Origin: JAUZOB01 sp963692465
GTDB taxonomy: Bacteria > Bacteroidota > Bacteroidia > Bacteroidales > Prolixibacteraceae
NCBI GenBank assembly: GCA_963692465.1
Contig: OY829943.1
Coordinates: 1,674,001 to 1,738,000 of the forward strand
Length of the DNA: 64,000 nucleotides
Reading direction: 5' to 3'
Position 1 is the first letter of the stretch; each line of letters opens with the position of its first letter. Shown one piece after another: positions 1 to 9,882 of the stretch. The translations under genes were made by a program, and so were the position numbers. A model generated the notes under the pieces. It saw only the letters and a program-made list of their open reading frames with translations, was not told where the DNA came from and ran no database searches.

Positions 1-1103
1 GCAAGAAGCCACCATTTTTCAGGTCCTTTCACGACCCATAATCCAAGGAAGAAAAGGAAAACGACAATCGCTCCAGCATACACTGGTCCCGAAGTAAAAG
101 GTTGGTCACCCCAATATAAAGGCAACTGTTTTATAACGTCCCTTGCATTAGGAACACCATTCTGCTGAAGAGCCTCATAGCATTTCGAATCAGCGGATAA
201 AGAACCGTTACTTGATCCTCCCTTATAATCAGGGATAAGTAAAGTCATTGTTTCGTCAATACCGTAACTCCAGGCAGTGGCGTAATCTTTATCTAATCCG
301 GAAGTATGGTTTGAAGGATTATGTGTCAGTTCTGTTTTTCCTCTTATTGAATATTTACTGTATTCAAGAGTTGTTGTTAATCGGGCAAAATCTGTTCCCA
401 CAGCTATTAATGCCGGGATAATAAGAATCAAAAGAGATTTTAAGAAATCAGGAATCGTTTTATTTTTAATCGCAAAAATTAATTCGACAACCCCGAAGAC
501 CAAAATCATCATCAAAGCATAATAAGTAATCTGAGGATGACCCGCCATCAATTCAAGCGATAGTCCAACAGCAAACAGAGCAGCTCCACCCAATCGCCGA
601 CCTCTGAAAGCAAGAACGACACCCGCTATTACCCAAGCCATATAAGCAATTGCAATAATCTTAGAATTATGCCCTGCGGCAATGATAATGAACAGATAAG
701 AAGAAAATGAAAGTGCAATAGACCCAATTATACTAAGCCATTTATCTACCTTAAAAGACAGCAATAAAATATAAAAGCCCAATAAATAGAGAAACAGGAA
801 ACTCGCAGGGCGAGGGAAAAACTGCAACACATTATCTAATGGTTTCAATAAATTACCAGGAAAAGTGGTAGAAATCAAATAGGCAGGCATTCCACCAAAC
901 ATCGAGTCAGTCCATAATGCTTCATGACCGGTATTCGCACGATAATCCACCACTTCCTTCGACATTCCGATATAAGTAAGGTTATCGTTTTGCTGTAAAA
1001 CCTTTCCTTCGAGCAATGGAGAAAAATAAATAAAACATATAGCGAAGAATGCTACTAAAGCAACCAGATAAGGCAGATACCTCTTAAAATCAAATCTATT
1101 CAT
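1..1103 (-). CDS. YfhO-like multi-span membrane protein (3' end cut by window)
   Basis: An open frame starts with ATG at 1103 and runs without a stop to base 1, giving at least 367 residues. The gene continues to the left. The product begins with a short basic N-terminus and a membrane segment, then a soluble stretch containing NLTYIGMSKEV and DSMFGGMPAYLIS, followed by many hydrophobic helices. This pattern matches the Bacteroidota YfhO family, GT-C-like integral membrane proteins linked to polysaccharide or teichoic-type glycosylation; the exact reaction is unknown. It sits downstream of a GT4 glycosyltransferase and wecB on the same strand, which supports a role in surface glycan assembly. 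It is separated from the GT4 gene by 266 bases with no clear terminator or promoter. The family call is from recall of conserved sequence, not from a search. Confidence 0.8.
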   Translation of the reverse strand, partial: MNRFDFKRYLPYLVALVAFFAICFIYFSPLLEGKVLQQNDNLTYIGMSKEVVDYRANTGHEALWTDSMFGGMPAYLISTTFPGNLLKPLDNVLQFFPRPASFLFLYLLGFYILLLSFKVDKWLSIIGSIALSFSSYLFIIIAAGHNSKIIAIAYMAWVIAGVVLAFRGRRLGGAALFAVGLSLELMAGHPQITYYALMMILVFGVVELIFAIKNKTIPDFLKSLLILIIPALIAVGTDFARLTTTLEYSKYSIRGKTELTHNPSNHTSGLDKDYATAWSYGIDETMTLLIPDYKGGSSNGSLSADSKCYEALQQNGVPNARDVIKQLPLYWGDQPFTSGPVYAGAIVVFLFFLGLWVVKGPEKWWLL

Positions 1104-1369
1104 TTAAATGCATTTAGATTTTCCATTCTGATGTCTATGTATCAGATTTATTGCAAACAAAAATAAACGATTTTACACCAACTCGAACATTTCCGGCAAA
1201 TTAAATCAAAAACTATTCCATTATGGAAGAGAGAATTCTATTTAGTAGCAATTTAATATTGTTTTACATCTGTAAAAACATCACTCAGAATTCCAGACAA
1301 TAAAAATGTTTATCTTTTTATCATTGATCATTTAAATCATAAATAAAGCTCTTTCTCGTTAATCGACGA

Positions 1370-2530
1370 TCACAATTCCCGATATAACCGAACCAGTTCC
1401 GTCACAGTATTTTCCCAGTTATATTTTTCATGAACAGCCTCAATTCCCTTTTGTCCCATTTCTTTACGAAGTGGCGCATTTCCTAATAAAGTTTCGATTT
1501 TATCAGCCAAATCTTGTGATGAAGTATTCTGATAGTACACCCCTGCCCCAGTCTCTTCTATAATATTTTTCAAATAGACACAATCGCTGGAAACGACCGG
1601 AATTCCTGCCAACATATATTGAAATATTTTATTAGGAGAAGTATTATCCGAGTGTTCATTCCTTAAATGAGGGATGATCGCGATATCGGCTTGATTTAAC
1701 AATTCATAAACCTTTCGCTGAGACTTCCAACCCAGAAAGAGAACAGATTCTTCGAGCTGAAGTTGTTTGGTTAATTGTTTTAGTACTTCCTCATGACGAC
1801 CGGAACCAACAATTTGGAAACGGAGATTTGAATGCTTTTTTAGCCTTGCCATAGCTTCAATTGCCACCTGAATTCCCCGGTAGTAATTCAATCCCCCCGC
1901 ATAAAATAAAGTAATAAAATCCGGATCAGGATTTCGTTCTATTCCTTCGTATATATCAACACTCACCGTATTCGGAACAACAAAAAACATATTCTTTGCC
2001 CCGGCAGCAATCAGCCGATCCTTCATCTCCTGTGCGACCACAACAACTCTATCCATTAAAGAGACATAACGTCTTTCGTATTTCCTCCATTGTCTATCGG
2101 ACGAAAGCAATCGACCCCAAAAGGTATGAATATGCGCAGAAACATTCAACAAAGCAGGCCAGTTTTCATGTAAATCAAGAACAGACCTGAGATTAAAAAT
2201 CGTCCTCATCTCCATTCCAACCTGAGCCAAAGGAAGATCATGGATATGAATCACATCAAAAGATGACTGAGAAAGGATCTCTGATAAATATTTCCGCCAA
2301 AAATTAAAATAGAAAGGAAACTTCAAACATCCAACACTCGTTTTATAAATAAACGATGAAATCGGCTTACGATGAACAACATATCCATTCCTTTCCTCCC
2401 TTTCAACTCTTCCTTCACGGGTATAGCAGGCCAATTCAATCTGGTGCCCTGCCTCAAGTAGTGTTTTAATCTCCTTTTCGACTCTTACATCCGAAGGAAA
2501 TTCCCGTTCAAGTACCATCAAAATTTTCAT
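1370..2530 (-). CDS. GT4-family glycosyltransferase
   Basis: A 386-residue GT-B fold glycosyltransferase of family GT4. The N-terminus (MKILMVLEREFPSDVRVEKE) carries the typical start of the acceptor domain. The middle has the linker VVVPNTV-like strand (FFVVPNTVSVDIY, about 185-197). The donor-sugar domain follows, with LFYAGGLNYYRGIQVAIEAM (about 208) and PNKIFQYMLAGIPVVSSD (about 307-324), the nucleotide-sugar binding region. It lacks a signal peptide and should act at the cytoplasmic face of the inner membrane. The ATG at 2530 lies one base from the wecB stop, so the two genes are translationally coupled and probably act in the same glycan pathway. The sugar donor and acceptor cannot be told from the sequence. 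Confidence 0.88.
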   Translation of the reverse strand: MKILMVLEREFPSDVRVEKEIKTLLEAGHQIELACYTREGRVEREERNGYVVHRKPISSFIYKTSVGCLKFPFYFNFWRKYLSEILSQSSFDVIHIHDLPLAQVGMEMRTIFNLRSVLDLHENWPALLNVSAHIHTFWGRLLSSDRQWRKYERRYVSLMDRVVVVAQEMKDRLIAAGAKNMFFVVPNTVSVDIYEGIERNPDPDFITLFYAGGLNYYRGIQVAIEAMARLKKHSNLRFQIVGSGRHEEVLKQLTKQLQLEESVLFLGWKSQRKVYELLNQADIAIIPHLRNEHSDNTSPNKIFQYMLAGIPVVSSDCVYLKNIIEETGAGVYYQNTSSQDLADKIETLLGNAPLRKEMGQKGIEAVHEKYNWENTVTELVRLYREL

Positions 2531-2531
2531 A

Positions 2532-3611
2532 TCAGATCCTCTTTAATAATTCAGTAATAATCCTACCCGAAGCCTTTCCGTTACCATAAAGATCAACATC
2601 AAAATCCGAATGTTTATCAATCATTTGATGTACCCCTTCAATAATTCGGTTCTGATCAGCACCCGTTAATATATTGAATCCATAATCAACTAACTCGGTC
2701 CATTCTGTTTCATCACGGACCGTTACACAATGTTTCTTAAAAAAGAAAGCTTCTTTTTGCAATCCGCCACTGTCCGTAATCACCAAACGAGCATGACGTA
2801 ATAGCTCTATCATATCAAAATATCCAACCGGATCAATCGGAGAGAAATTTGGGCAGAGCCGATTCTCAGCCAATATTTCACGCGTTCTTGGATGCATCGG
2901 GAAGATAACCCGGCACCTCTTATTGAGGCTGTTTAACGCCGAAAAAATCCCCTTCAGCCGCACCTGATCATTCGTATTCTCCTGTCGATGAACCGTACAG
3001 AGTATATAATCTCCGTCCTCCAGGCCCAGCCGTTTTATAATATCCGATTTTGATGCTGACAACTTACTGTAATAAAGAGCTGCATCCTGCATCACATCTC
3101 CATTCCGTATAACCGAACAGCCGAAATTAGCATATCCTTCCCTCTGTAAGTTATCAACTGCTGTTTGCGTCGGGCAAAACAACACATCAGACATACGATC
3201 AGTCAGAATACGATTAATCTCTTCCGGCATCTGCCTGTTAAATGATCGCAACCCTGCCTCAACATGAGCAATCGGGATATTCAATTTAGAGGCAGCAAGA
3301 GCTCCTGCCAGGGTCGAATTAGTATCTCCAAAGACAACAACCATATCCGGAGTCTCTTTAAGTAAAACCTTTTCGATTTCTTCCAGCATCCGTCCGGTCA
3401 TGGCACCATGACTCAAACTATGAATATTCAGATTATAATCAGGACGACGAATTTCCATCTCCTCAAAAAAACGTCCCGACATCGAAGCATCAAAATGTTG
3501 TCCGGTATGTACCAACACCTCCTGAATTCCAGACCCGATTAAAGCTCGGCTTAACGCAGCCGATTTTATAAATTGAGGCCGGGCCCCTACTATCGTTACT
3601 ATTTTTTTCAT
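2532..3611 (-). CDS. wecB: UDP-N-acetylglucosamine 2-epimerase, non-hydrolysing
   Basis: This enzyme interconverts UDP-GlcNAc and UDP-ManNAc, supplying ManNAc units for surface polysaccharide. The 359-residue product starts MKKIVTIVGARPQFIKSAAL and shows the family signatures: VFGDTNSTLAGALAA, HVEAGLRSFNRQMPEEINR, CTVHRQENT and ITDSGGLQKEAFFF, which together form the UDP-binding and catalytic sites. The frame is open upstream to a TTG at 3656, but ATG at 3611 gives the N-terminus normal for the family, so that start was chosen. It is followed after one base by a GT4 gene and preceded, 54 bases away, by a secreted sialate O-acetylesterase. The soluble protein acts in the cytoplasm. Confidence 0.93.
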   Translation of the reverse strand: MKKIVTIVGARPQFIKSAALSRALIGSGIQEVLVHTGQHFDASMSGRFFEEMEIRRPDYNLNIHSLSHGAMTGRMLEEIEKVLLKETPDMVVVFGDTNSTLAGALAASKLNIPIAHVEAGLRSFNRQMPEEINRILTDRMSDVLFCPTQTAVDNLQREGYANFGCSVIRNGDVMQDAALYYSKLSASKSDIIKRLGLEDGDYILCTVHRQENTNDQVRLKGIFSALNSLNKRCRVIFPMHPRTREILAENRLCPNFSPIDPVGYFDMIELLRHARLVITDSGGLQKEAFFFKKHCVTVRDETEWTELVDYGFNILTGADQNRIIEGVHQMIDKHSDFDVDLYGNGKASGRIITELLKRI

Positions 3612-3665
3612 TTTCAATTCATAATTACCATAAGGAAGCAAGTCCTGAATATTCAAAAAGTTATA

Positions 3666-5060
3666 CTATTCACAATTATCTGTGCGAAACGGACTAACAG
3701 GCAATCCCTCATGGCTAAATAAATTCCCCACTGCATCATTTTTGAATGCAAAACGAACAGCAACAGGGTGTTTTATATTTTTAGAATAGATAACAAGTAT
3801 GTTTTTTTCAATTTTTCCTTCTGCCGGAACAAAATGGAGATCTTCTCCGGCAATCTCAAGACTAGAGGGTGCCCCCCCCTTACAAACAAGCGTCGTTGGC
3901 AAATTATTGAAGAAGACCCGAATTTTATTCTTCTCAATTTTCATGGAACGATATACCGGGCTCTGACCAATAATTCCGGGAATTGAATACTGTTTTTCAA
4001 AGGCCAGATTTGCCAAACGTTTACCAACCGTTTGTTTGTCTTTGGGATGAATATTCTTAATATCATCAACCAAATCAGTGGTAACTACCATTCCGGTTCT
4101 ACTCACGGACAACGTCTTCATTTGCGCTTCGCGAATCAAATCAGCCCGATCTCCCTTGTCATAAGTAAACGGCGCAATCTGTACAAAATAAAAAGGGAAT
4201 TCATATCCGAAACCGGTTCTCCACGAACGAATCAGCGTACTAAACAACGAATAATAACTCTGAGGGAAAGAAGCGTTCGATTCTCCCTGATACCAGATAG
4301 TTCCGGCAATTCGAAAAGGAATCAGGGGAGCAATCATTGCATTGTAAAGAACTCCGGGTCCAACAGGCCGCCATATATAAGGGGTCAATTTCTTAGCAAA
4401 TCGGGAAAGGAGAGAATCTTCTTCAACAATCTTTGCCGGAGTCCACACTTCTGCTGGCGTTCCACCCCAACTCGCATTAATCAATCCGATCGGAACATTT
4501 AACTTTTGATGCAATTCTCGTCCGAAGAAATAAGCCGCAGCGCTAAATGATCTCATTGTTTCGGGAGAACAAGCGTTCCAACTGGCAAAACAGTTATTTT
4601 GGGGAGTTTCACTCCCAACCTTTTTAACTTGAAAGAAACGAATATTGGGGAAGTCGGCATTTTTAATCTCTTCTGCTCCATTTTTTATCCCCCAATCAGC
4701 ATTCATCTCCATATTCGATTGCCCCGAGCAAAGCCAAACTTCGCCCATCATTACATTCTTTAAAGTAATTGTACTTGACCCTTTAATCGTTACCGTATAT
4801 GGCCCACCAGCAACCGGAGTCCTCAAGGCAACTTTCCAGCGTGCATTGTTATCGCAGGTTGTTTTTACAACCGTTGTATCCCAACTTTGTGTTACTTCTA
4901 TTTTTGCTCCTGGAGCATCCCATCCCCAGAGAGGAGCTTCACTTTTTTGTTGAAGAACCATATTATCTCCAATAACCGAAGGGAGACAAACCTGTGCAAA
5001 AGCACCATAATCAGCACCACACAGTAACAGAATAAAGGAAAGAAAGAATTTTCTACTCAT
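3666..5060 (-). CDS. secreted sialate O-acetylesterase (SGNH-type)
   Basis: A 464-residue secreted esterase that removes O-acetyl groups from sialic acids or related sugars. A signal peptide (SFILLLCGADYGAFAQ, residues 5-22) is followed by a beta-sandwich region (VIGDNMVLQQ, WGWDAPGA). The SGNH catalytic core follows: the nucleophile serine lies in WLCSGQSNMEM (about residue 116) and the second block is IWYQGESN (about 257). Such esterases remove decorations before glycosidases act, so it could serve the neighbouring Sus locus, although a strong terminator at 5173-5208 separates it from susD. No own promoter could be named in the 112-base gap after that terminator. Its actual substrate need not be sialate; the family also takes acetylated plant sugars. 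Confidence 0.88.
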   Translation of the reverse strand: MSRKFFLSFILLLCGADYGAFAQVCLPSVIGDNMVLQQKSEAPLWGWDAPGAKIEVTQSWDTTVVKTTCDNNARWKVALRTPVAGGPYTVTIKGSSTITLKNVMMGEVWLCSGQSNMEMNADWGIKNGAEEIKNADFPNIRFFQVKKVGSETPQNNCFASWNACSPETMRSFSAAAYFFGRELHQKLNVPIGLINASWGGTPAEVWTPAKIVEEDSLLSRFAKKLTPYIWRPVGPGVLYNAMIAPLIPFRIAGTIWYQGESNASFPQSYYSLFSTLIRSWRTGFGYEFPFYFVQIAPFTYDKGDRADLIREAQMKTLSVSRTGMVVTTDLVDDIKNIHPKDKQTVGKRLANLAFEKQYSIPGIIGQSPVYRSMKIEKNKIRVFFNNLPTTLVCKGGAPSSLEIAGEDLHFVPAEGKIEKNILVIYSKNIKHPVAVRFAFKNDAVGNLFSHEGLPVSPFRTDNCE

Positions 5061-5172
5061 AATACCGAAGTCTAGTACAAAACAAATCTAACAGTATATT
5101 TCAGAATAAAAAAGACTTTGATTAACCCCTGACCACATTTACCCAATGATCATTTCTCTTGATATCAAACAA

Positions 5173-5208
5173 AAAAGGCTCAACGTCTTTTTCTTCGTTG
5201 AGCCTTTT
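5173..5208 (-). terminator. Rho-independent terminator after susD
   Basis: Perfect 13-bp inverted repeat (arms 5173-5185 and 5196-5208, core GGCTCAACG) with a 10-base loop and T-runs on both sides. In the minus direction it starts 24 bases after the susD stop and ends in six T, so it should close the Sus operon. The A/T flanks would let it work in both directions. Confidence 0.85.
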
Positions 5209-5231
5209 CTAATCACCTACTAGCTACATTT

Positions 5232-6707
5232 CTAATAGCCGGCATTTTGAGTTATACTTCCTCCTGAACGATCAATTTCCTTCTGAGGAATTGGGTAAAC
5301 CATATTTATATCCTGAAAATTTGGAAGTAACGTCTTTGCTGTACCCCAACGTTTCAGATCATTAAAGCGCTGACTTTCGAATCCAAGCTCTACTCTTCGC
5401 TCATGCATTAGCCAATTCTTTATCTGTGTTTTATCCGTACTAGTCACATCCCGGTCAGGCAATGTTCCCGCAGGAGCAGTAGTTCCAAGAGCAGTCACCG
5501 AGTTCCGCGCTCTGGAACGAATCGAATTAATAATCGCAATAGACTGAGGATAATTACCTAGTTCCAGATAAGCTTCAGCTTCCCAAAGCAGAACATCGGC
5601 ATAACGGATAAAAATCTTATTTGAAGGAGAATCATCATATCCTTTATTAGCTCCGGTTATGTTTCCAAGTAACTTATTCATATTTTGATTTTTCACATCA
5701 ACCGAATACAATAGACGAGAATCGTTAGCCTCAAATTCATTAATGAAATTCTGTGTCGGAGCAATAAAACCCCATCCAATCAATGCACACAATCCATTTC
5801 CATTAACAGGAATTGCCTTTTCCGTATGGTTATACGCAAAAATCACCTCATTATCAGCAAACTTTTTAGTTTGATCAAAACTATCGAAGTAGTTCGAATT
5901 TAACTGATAAAAGCTAAGAGCCTTCAATGCCTCTACCTGGGTAACAACTTCCTGCCAATTTTTATTATAAAGAGCAACTTTAGCCTGCATAGCAATTGCA
6001 GCCCCTTTTGAAGCTCTCCATTTATCTGTTGTGTCAGAATATTTGGTACCTGGCAACAGACTAACTGCATTTGTCAAATCCGAACTTATCTGTTTCCACA
6101 CCTCATCTTTAGCTGTTCTTTTCGATACAGCATAAGCATCGGAGAAGCTAGTTAGTGGTTTCAACAGCAAAGGAACATCTCCGAAATTAGTTACCAAATC
6201 GAAATAATAGTAAGCTCTCAGGAAATAAGCTTCACCAAGCAATCTGGAATTAAGATTCGAATCCATTCCAATTTTAGCGATAATCGTTTTATCAGTCAAA
6301 TAACTGATTGCCTGATTAACCCGGGTAACTCCATTATAATCATAGCTCCATTGTCCGTTAAATCCTCCGTTTGAGGCTGTAAAACTAAAATTAGCGATCT
6401 GGTCCATCCAAGCCTGGTCTCCATCCGGATTCCATTTCTTTTGCATATCACCCGAAGCAATATCCTGCAATAAAAAATCACTTCGAAGAACAAGTCCATT
6501 GGTCCAATCCCAACTACCCAACAGATTAAGCGTGCTTGAAAGCATTTGGTAAGAAGAGGTCACCGATGATTTTACGCTTGATAAAGTAGGGTCGGTATTA
6601 ACCTGATCCGGAGTAATTAGTCCAATAGGAGCTTTATCAAGTTCACTGTCACAGCCCGCAAATACAATTGCGACTGTAAGCATTAACAATTTATAGAATG
6701 TTTTCAT
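5232..6707 (-). CDS. SusD/RagB-type outer-membrane glycan-binding lipoprotein
   Basis: A 491-residue SusD-like protein, the cell-surface partner that forms the lid of a SusC transporter and captures oligosaccharides. The lipoprotein signal is clear: MKTFYKLLMLTVAIVFAGCD, with the lipobox cysteine at residue 19. The tetratricopeptide-like helices typical of SusD are present (LLGEAYFLRAYYYFDLVTNFGDVPLL about 155-180), as is the conserved end LMHERRVELGFESQRFNDLKRW (about 428-449) followed by YPIPQKEID. It lies 27 bases after susC and is the last gene before the terminator at 5173-5208. Sequence alone does not give the ligand; the adjacent GH130 gene points to mannose-containing glycans. Confidence 0.95.
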   Translation of the reverse strand: MKTFYKLLMLTVAIVFAGCDSELDKAPIGLITPDQVNTDPTLSSVKSSVTSSYQMLSSTLNLLGSWDWTNGLVLRSDFLLQDIASGDMQKKWNPDGDQAWMDQIANFSFTASNGGFNGQWSYDYNGVTRVNQAISYLTDKTIIAKIGMDSNLNSRLLGEAYFLRAYYYFDLVTNFGDVPLLLKPLTSFSDAYAVSKRTAKDEVWKQISSDLTNAVSLLPGTKYSDTTDKWRASKGAAIAMQAKVALYNKNWQEVVTQVEALKALSFYQLNSNYFDSFDQTKKFADNEVIFAYNHTEKAIPVNGNGLCALIGWGFIAPTQNFINEFEANDSRLLYSVDVKNQNMNKLLGNITGANKGYDDSPSNKIFIRYADVLLWEAEAYLELGNYPQSIAIINSIRSRARNSVTALGTTAPAGTLPDRDVTSTDKTQIKNWLMHERRVELGFESQRFNDLKRWGTAKTLLPNFQDINMVYPIPQKEIDRSGGSITQNAGY

Positions 6708-6734
6708 TTTCTTTCGTTTTTTAAACTTCCAGGT

Positions 6735-9700
6735 TTAGAACTTAACATTTACGCCAAAGATGAATGATCTTGACTGAGGATAAGTCCCCATATCTATCAA
6801 ATTGGTAGATTCTGGGTCAAGTCCCGTATAATCAGTCACAGTAAATAAGTTCTGTGCAGAAACATAAAGACGAACGTCATCAATCTTCCAATTCATCTTT
6901 TTCATCAATGAGCTAAAAGAATAACCAAGCTCTACATTTTTCAACCGCAAATAAGAAGCATCCTCAACAAAAATATTTGAAACCCTGCTTCCTCCATTAT
7001 CGGTAAAACTTACCCGGGGAATTGAATTGCTGCTTCCTTCTCCGTTCCATGCATTGAGAACTGCTGTCGTATGATTAAACGGACGAGTATCATAATCCAG
7101 AATTTGCTTCAAATTATTGTATCGGTCAACACCCTGCACTCCCTGGAATAAGAAAGAAAGGTCAAAACCTGCATAACTTCCGGAAAAGGATAATCCGTAA
7201 GTCATTCTTGGGTTAGGATTACCAATATAAGTCCGGTCTTTATCATTAATTATTCCATCGCCATTTAAGTCTTTAAACTTTATATCTCCCGGCTGGACTG
7301 TAGGACTAGCCGTACCATACAAATATTTCTTAATCTCTGCGGTGTTTTGATAAATTCCGTCCATCACATAACCATAATAAGAATTCAATGGATGTCCGGC
7401 TTCTGTTCTTGTTACATCACCCACGATACTGGGCAAGTTAGGATATAGTTTTTCTACCATATTCTTTAAGAAAGCCGCATTCGCACTAACACTATATTTA
7501 AACGCATGATCGTTGTTTTTATAGGTTAAGGCAAACTCAAATCCTTTATTTTGAATTTCTCCTGCATTAATAATTGTTGGCAACACATTCCCCGCTATTG
7601 ACGGAAGAGAAATCGGCAATAAGATGTTGGATGTTTTTTTAATAAAATAATCAGCCGAGAAGTACAATCTGTTTGAGAAAACACCCAAATCCACACCAAA
7701 ATCGGTCTGTTTGGTCGATTCCCATTTCAAATCAGGATTTCCATATCTTGATATCAAATATTTATCTCCGTCTTTTTTCAGCAAAGTCAAATAAGAATAG
7801 TTATCAATCTCCTGATTCCCAAGTTCTCCGACACTCCCTCTTACTCGCAGATCCGATAGCCAGCTAATATCTTTCATAAAATCTTCTTTTGCCATATTCC
7901 AGCCACCCGATACAGAAGGAAAATATCCCCACCTGTTCTTTGAAGAAAAACGAGACGAAGCATCAGCTCTTAAATTAGCCGTCACCATGTACTTGTCATT
8001 ATATGAATACGTTGCTGATCCGAACAAAGAGAACAGAGCCCATTCCGTGCCGGTCCCTCCATTTGTAAGATCAAGAGTCGTGTTTCCGAAGTTAATGTAC
8101 TGGAAATTAGCAGTAGTAAAATCGTACCGGTTTCTTGAAGCACTGAGCGAAGATTCGTGATTTGAAATGTATTCAGTTCCCACCAATGCATTTATTGAAT
8201 GAGCCCCAATCTTCTTCTCATAGTTCAACGTATTATTCCACGTTAACGTAAAATCCTCATTCCGGTCTTCACTCAACGAATTAGGCTTATTTTGACGCCC
8301 TTCTCCTGCATCAAGAGCATTCCCGCTACCATTATCATCTCCAAAATTCTGATAGAATGCTTTATCGTGATTAAAGTTCAATTCAATCCCGGCATTTGTC
8401 CTGGCTTTTAATGATTTATCTTCTAAAAAAGAATATTCGCCATAAACATTTCCGAAAGTTTTAAACACACTTCTTACATCATTTGTAAAATAAGCTAAAG
8501 CAATCGGGTTCGAAGTCAGCTGATATTTACTTCCTTCCCAACCACCATTATTTCCATTCTGACCATCATTATATTTATAAAACGGCAAATCGGTAAAAGG
8601 ATCAGATGCGGAATAAGTAGGATCGGTCGTACTTTTATAAACCGAAAGAATAGGGGGTCTCAGACAAGCATGACGAATAATACCAGGGGTATCTCCGCTC
8701 GAAGAAAGTTTATCCTGAGAAGTATAAGAGAACTGAACATTCGTGCCCACTCTAAAACGATCGGTGATATTCGAGTTTATATTCGTTCTGAAATTTATCC
8801 GTTTATATTCATCATTATTGAAAATAACAATCCCGTTCTGATTAAAAACATCTGCAGATAAAAGGAATTGGGTTTTTTCATTTCCTCCGCTAACGGAAGC
8901 CTGTACATCCTGTGAATGCCCAAGGACAAATAATTCATCCAACCAATTTGTATTAGCAAAATCACTTCTTCCCTTATCAGGAGTATAAGGATTAGTCCCC
9001 GAATATCCTGAGTTATTCCAGGCGGTCTCCATCACATTCATATATTGAGTAGAGTTCAGCATGTGCGGAAGATGAGTAGCAGACTGAATTCCGCTATAAT
9101 AATTCACATTCACATTCGTTTTCCCCACTTCACCCTGTTTGGTTGTAATAACAACAACTCCACCGGATGCTCTGGACCCGTATATTGCAGCAGCCGCAGC
9201 ATCTTTCAAAACAGTCATTGTTTTAATATCCGATGGATTTAAGAAGGTAATATCTCTCGATGGCACACCATCAATAATATACAATGGATCATTATTTCCA
9301 ATCGTACCTACGCCACGAATTCGTATTTCAATTGGATCTCCGGGAGCTCCTGTACTTTGAGTTACCTGTACGCCGGCTACCTGTCCCTGCAGTACCTGAG
9401 CAACACCAACAACACGCCGGCTCTCCAGTTCCTTCATATTGACTGAAGTCACCGCACTGGTAACGGTCGATTTTTTTTGTGCAGAATAACCCAGGACGAC
9501 CACTTCTCCTAAGTTTTTCGTTCCAACGATAAGAGAAACATTTAACAAGGTTTTACCCTCTAAAGGAACCATTTGGGTTTTATATCCGATAAAGGAAAAA
9601 ACTAATATGGCATTGGCCGGAGCCGACTGAAGCACATAAGTTCCATCTGTATTTGTGCTGGTTCCAATTGTCGTCCCTTTAATAAGGACCGAAACGCCGG

Positions 9701-9830
9701 GCATAGCAGCGCCATTCTCGTCCGTAACGACGCCCGTGATTTTTTCCTGGGCAAATGCAGGGCTTATTAAAAGAATAAGCATCATTGCAAGTATCCCGGA
9801 TTTCATTTTCAAATTGAGATTAATTTTCAT
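6735..9830 (-). CDS. SusC/RagA TonB-linked outer-membrane transporter
   Basis: A 1031-residue SusC-family TonB-dependent transporter that imports oligosaccharides across the outer membrane together with SusD. The parts run in order: signal peptide ending SPAFAQ (about residue 28), a carboxypeptidase-D-like regulatory domain (ITGVVTDENGAAMPGVSVLIKGT), a TonB box-like stretch, the plug domain with VQVTQSTGAPGDPIEIRIRG and the SusC signature PLYIIDGVP (about 180-190), then a 22-stranded barrel ending in FIFGVNVKF. It has no N-terminal STN extension, so it is not expected to signal through an anti-sigma factor. That fits regulation by the nearby hybrid two-component regulator instead. It is followed by susD after 27 bases and preceded by a secreted enzyme candidate after 52 bases. 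Confidence 0.96.
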   Translation of the reverse strand: MKINLNLKMKSGILAMMLILLISPAFAQEKITGVVTDENGAAMPGVSVLIKGTTIGTSTNTDGTYVLQSAPANAILVFSFIGYKTQMVPLEGKTLLNVSLIVGTKNLGEVVVLGYSAQKKSTVTSAVTSVNMKELESRRVVGVAQVLQGQVAGVQVTQSTGAPGDPIEIRIRGVGTIGNNDPLYIIDGVPSRDITFLNPSDIKTMTVLKDAAAAAIYGSRASGGVVVITTKQGEVGKTNVNVNYYSGIQSATHLPHMLNSTQYMNVMETAWNNSGYSGTNPYTPDKGRSDFANTNWLDELFVLGHSQDVQASVSGGNEKTQFLLSADVFNQNGIVIFNNDEYKRINFRTNINSNITDRFRVGTNVQFSYTSQDKLSSSGDTPGIIRHACLRPPILSVYKSTTDPTYSASDPFTDLPFYKYNDGQNGNNGGWEGSKYQLTSNPIALAYFTNDVRSVFKTFGNVYGEYSFLEDKSLKARTNAGIELNFNHDKAFYQNFGDDNGSGNALDAGEGRQNKPNSLSEDRNEDFTLTWNNTLNYEKKIGAHSINALVGTEYISNHESSLSASRNRYDFTTANFQYINFGNTTLDLTNGGTGTEWALFSLFGSATYSYNDKYMVTANLRADASSRFSSKNRWGYFPSVSGGWNMAKEDFMKDISWLSDLRVRGSVGELGNQEIDNYSYLTLLKKDGDKYLISRYGNPDLKWESTKQTDFGVDLGVFSNRLYFSADYFIKKTSNILLPISLPSIAGNVLPTIINAGEIQNKGFEFALTYKNNDHAFKYSVSANAAFLKNMVEKLYPNLPSIVGDVTRTEAGHPLNSYYGYVMDGIYQNTAEIKKYLYGTASPTVQPGDIKFKDLNGDGIINDKDRTYIGNPNPRMTYGLSFSGSYAGFDLSFLFQGVQGVDRYNNLKQILDYDTRPFNHTTAVLNAWNGEGSSNSIPRVSFTDNGGSRVSNIFVEDASYLRLKNVELGYSFSSLMKKMNWKIDDVRLYVSAQNLFTVTDYTGLDPESTNLIDMGTYPQSRSFIFGVNVKF

Positions 9831-9882
9831 TGGAATTAGTTTAATGTTAGTTTCTTGTAATATTTAAATGTCATGAATAACA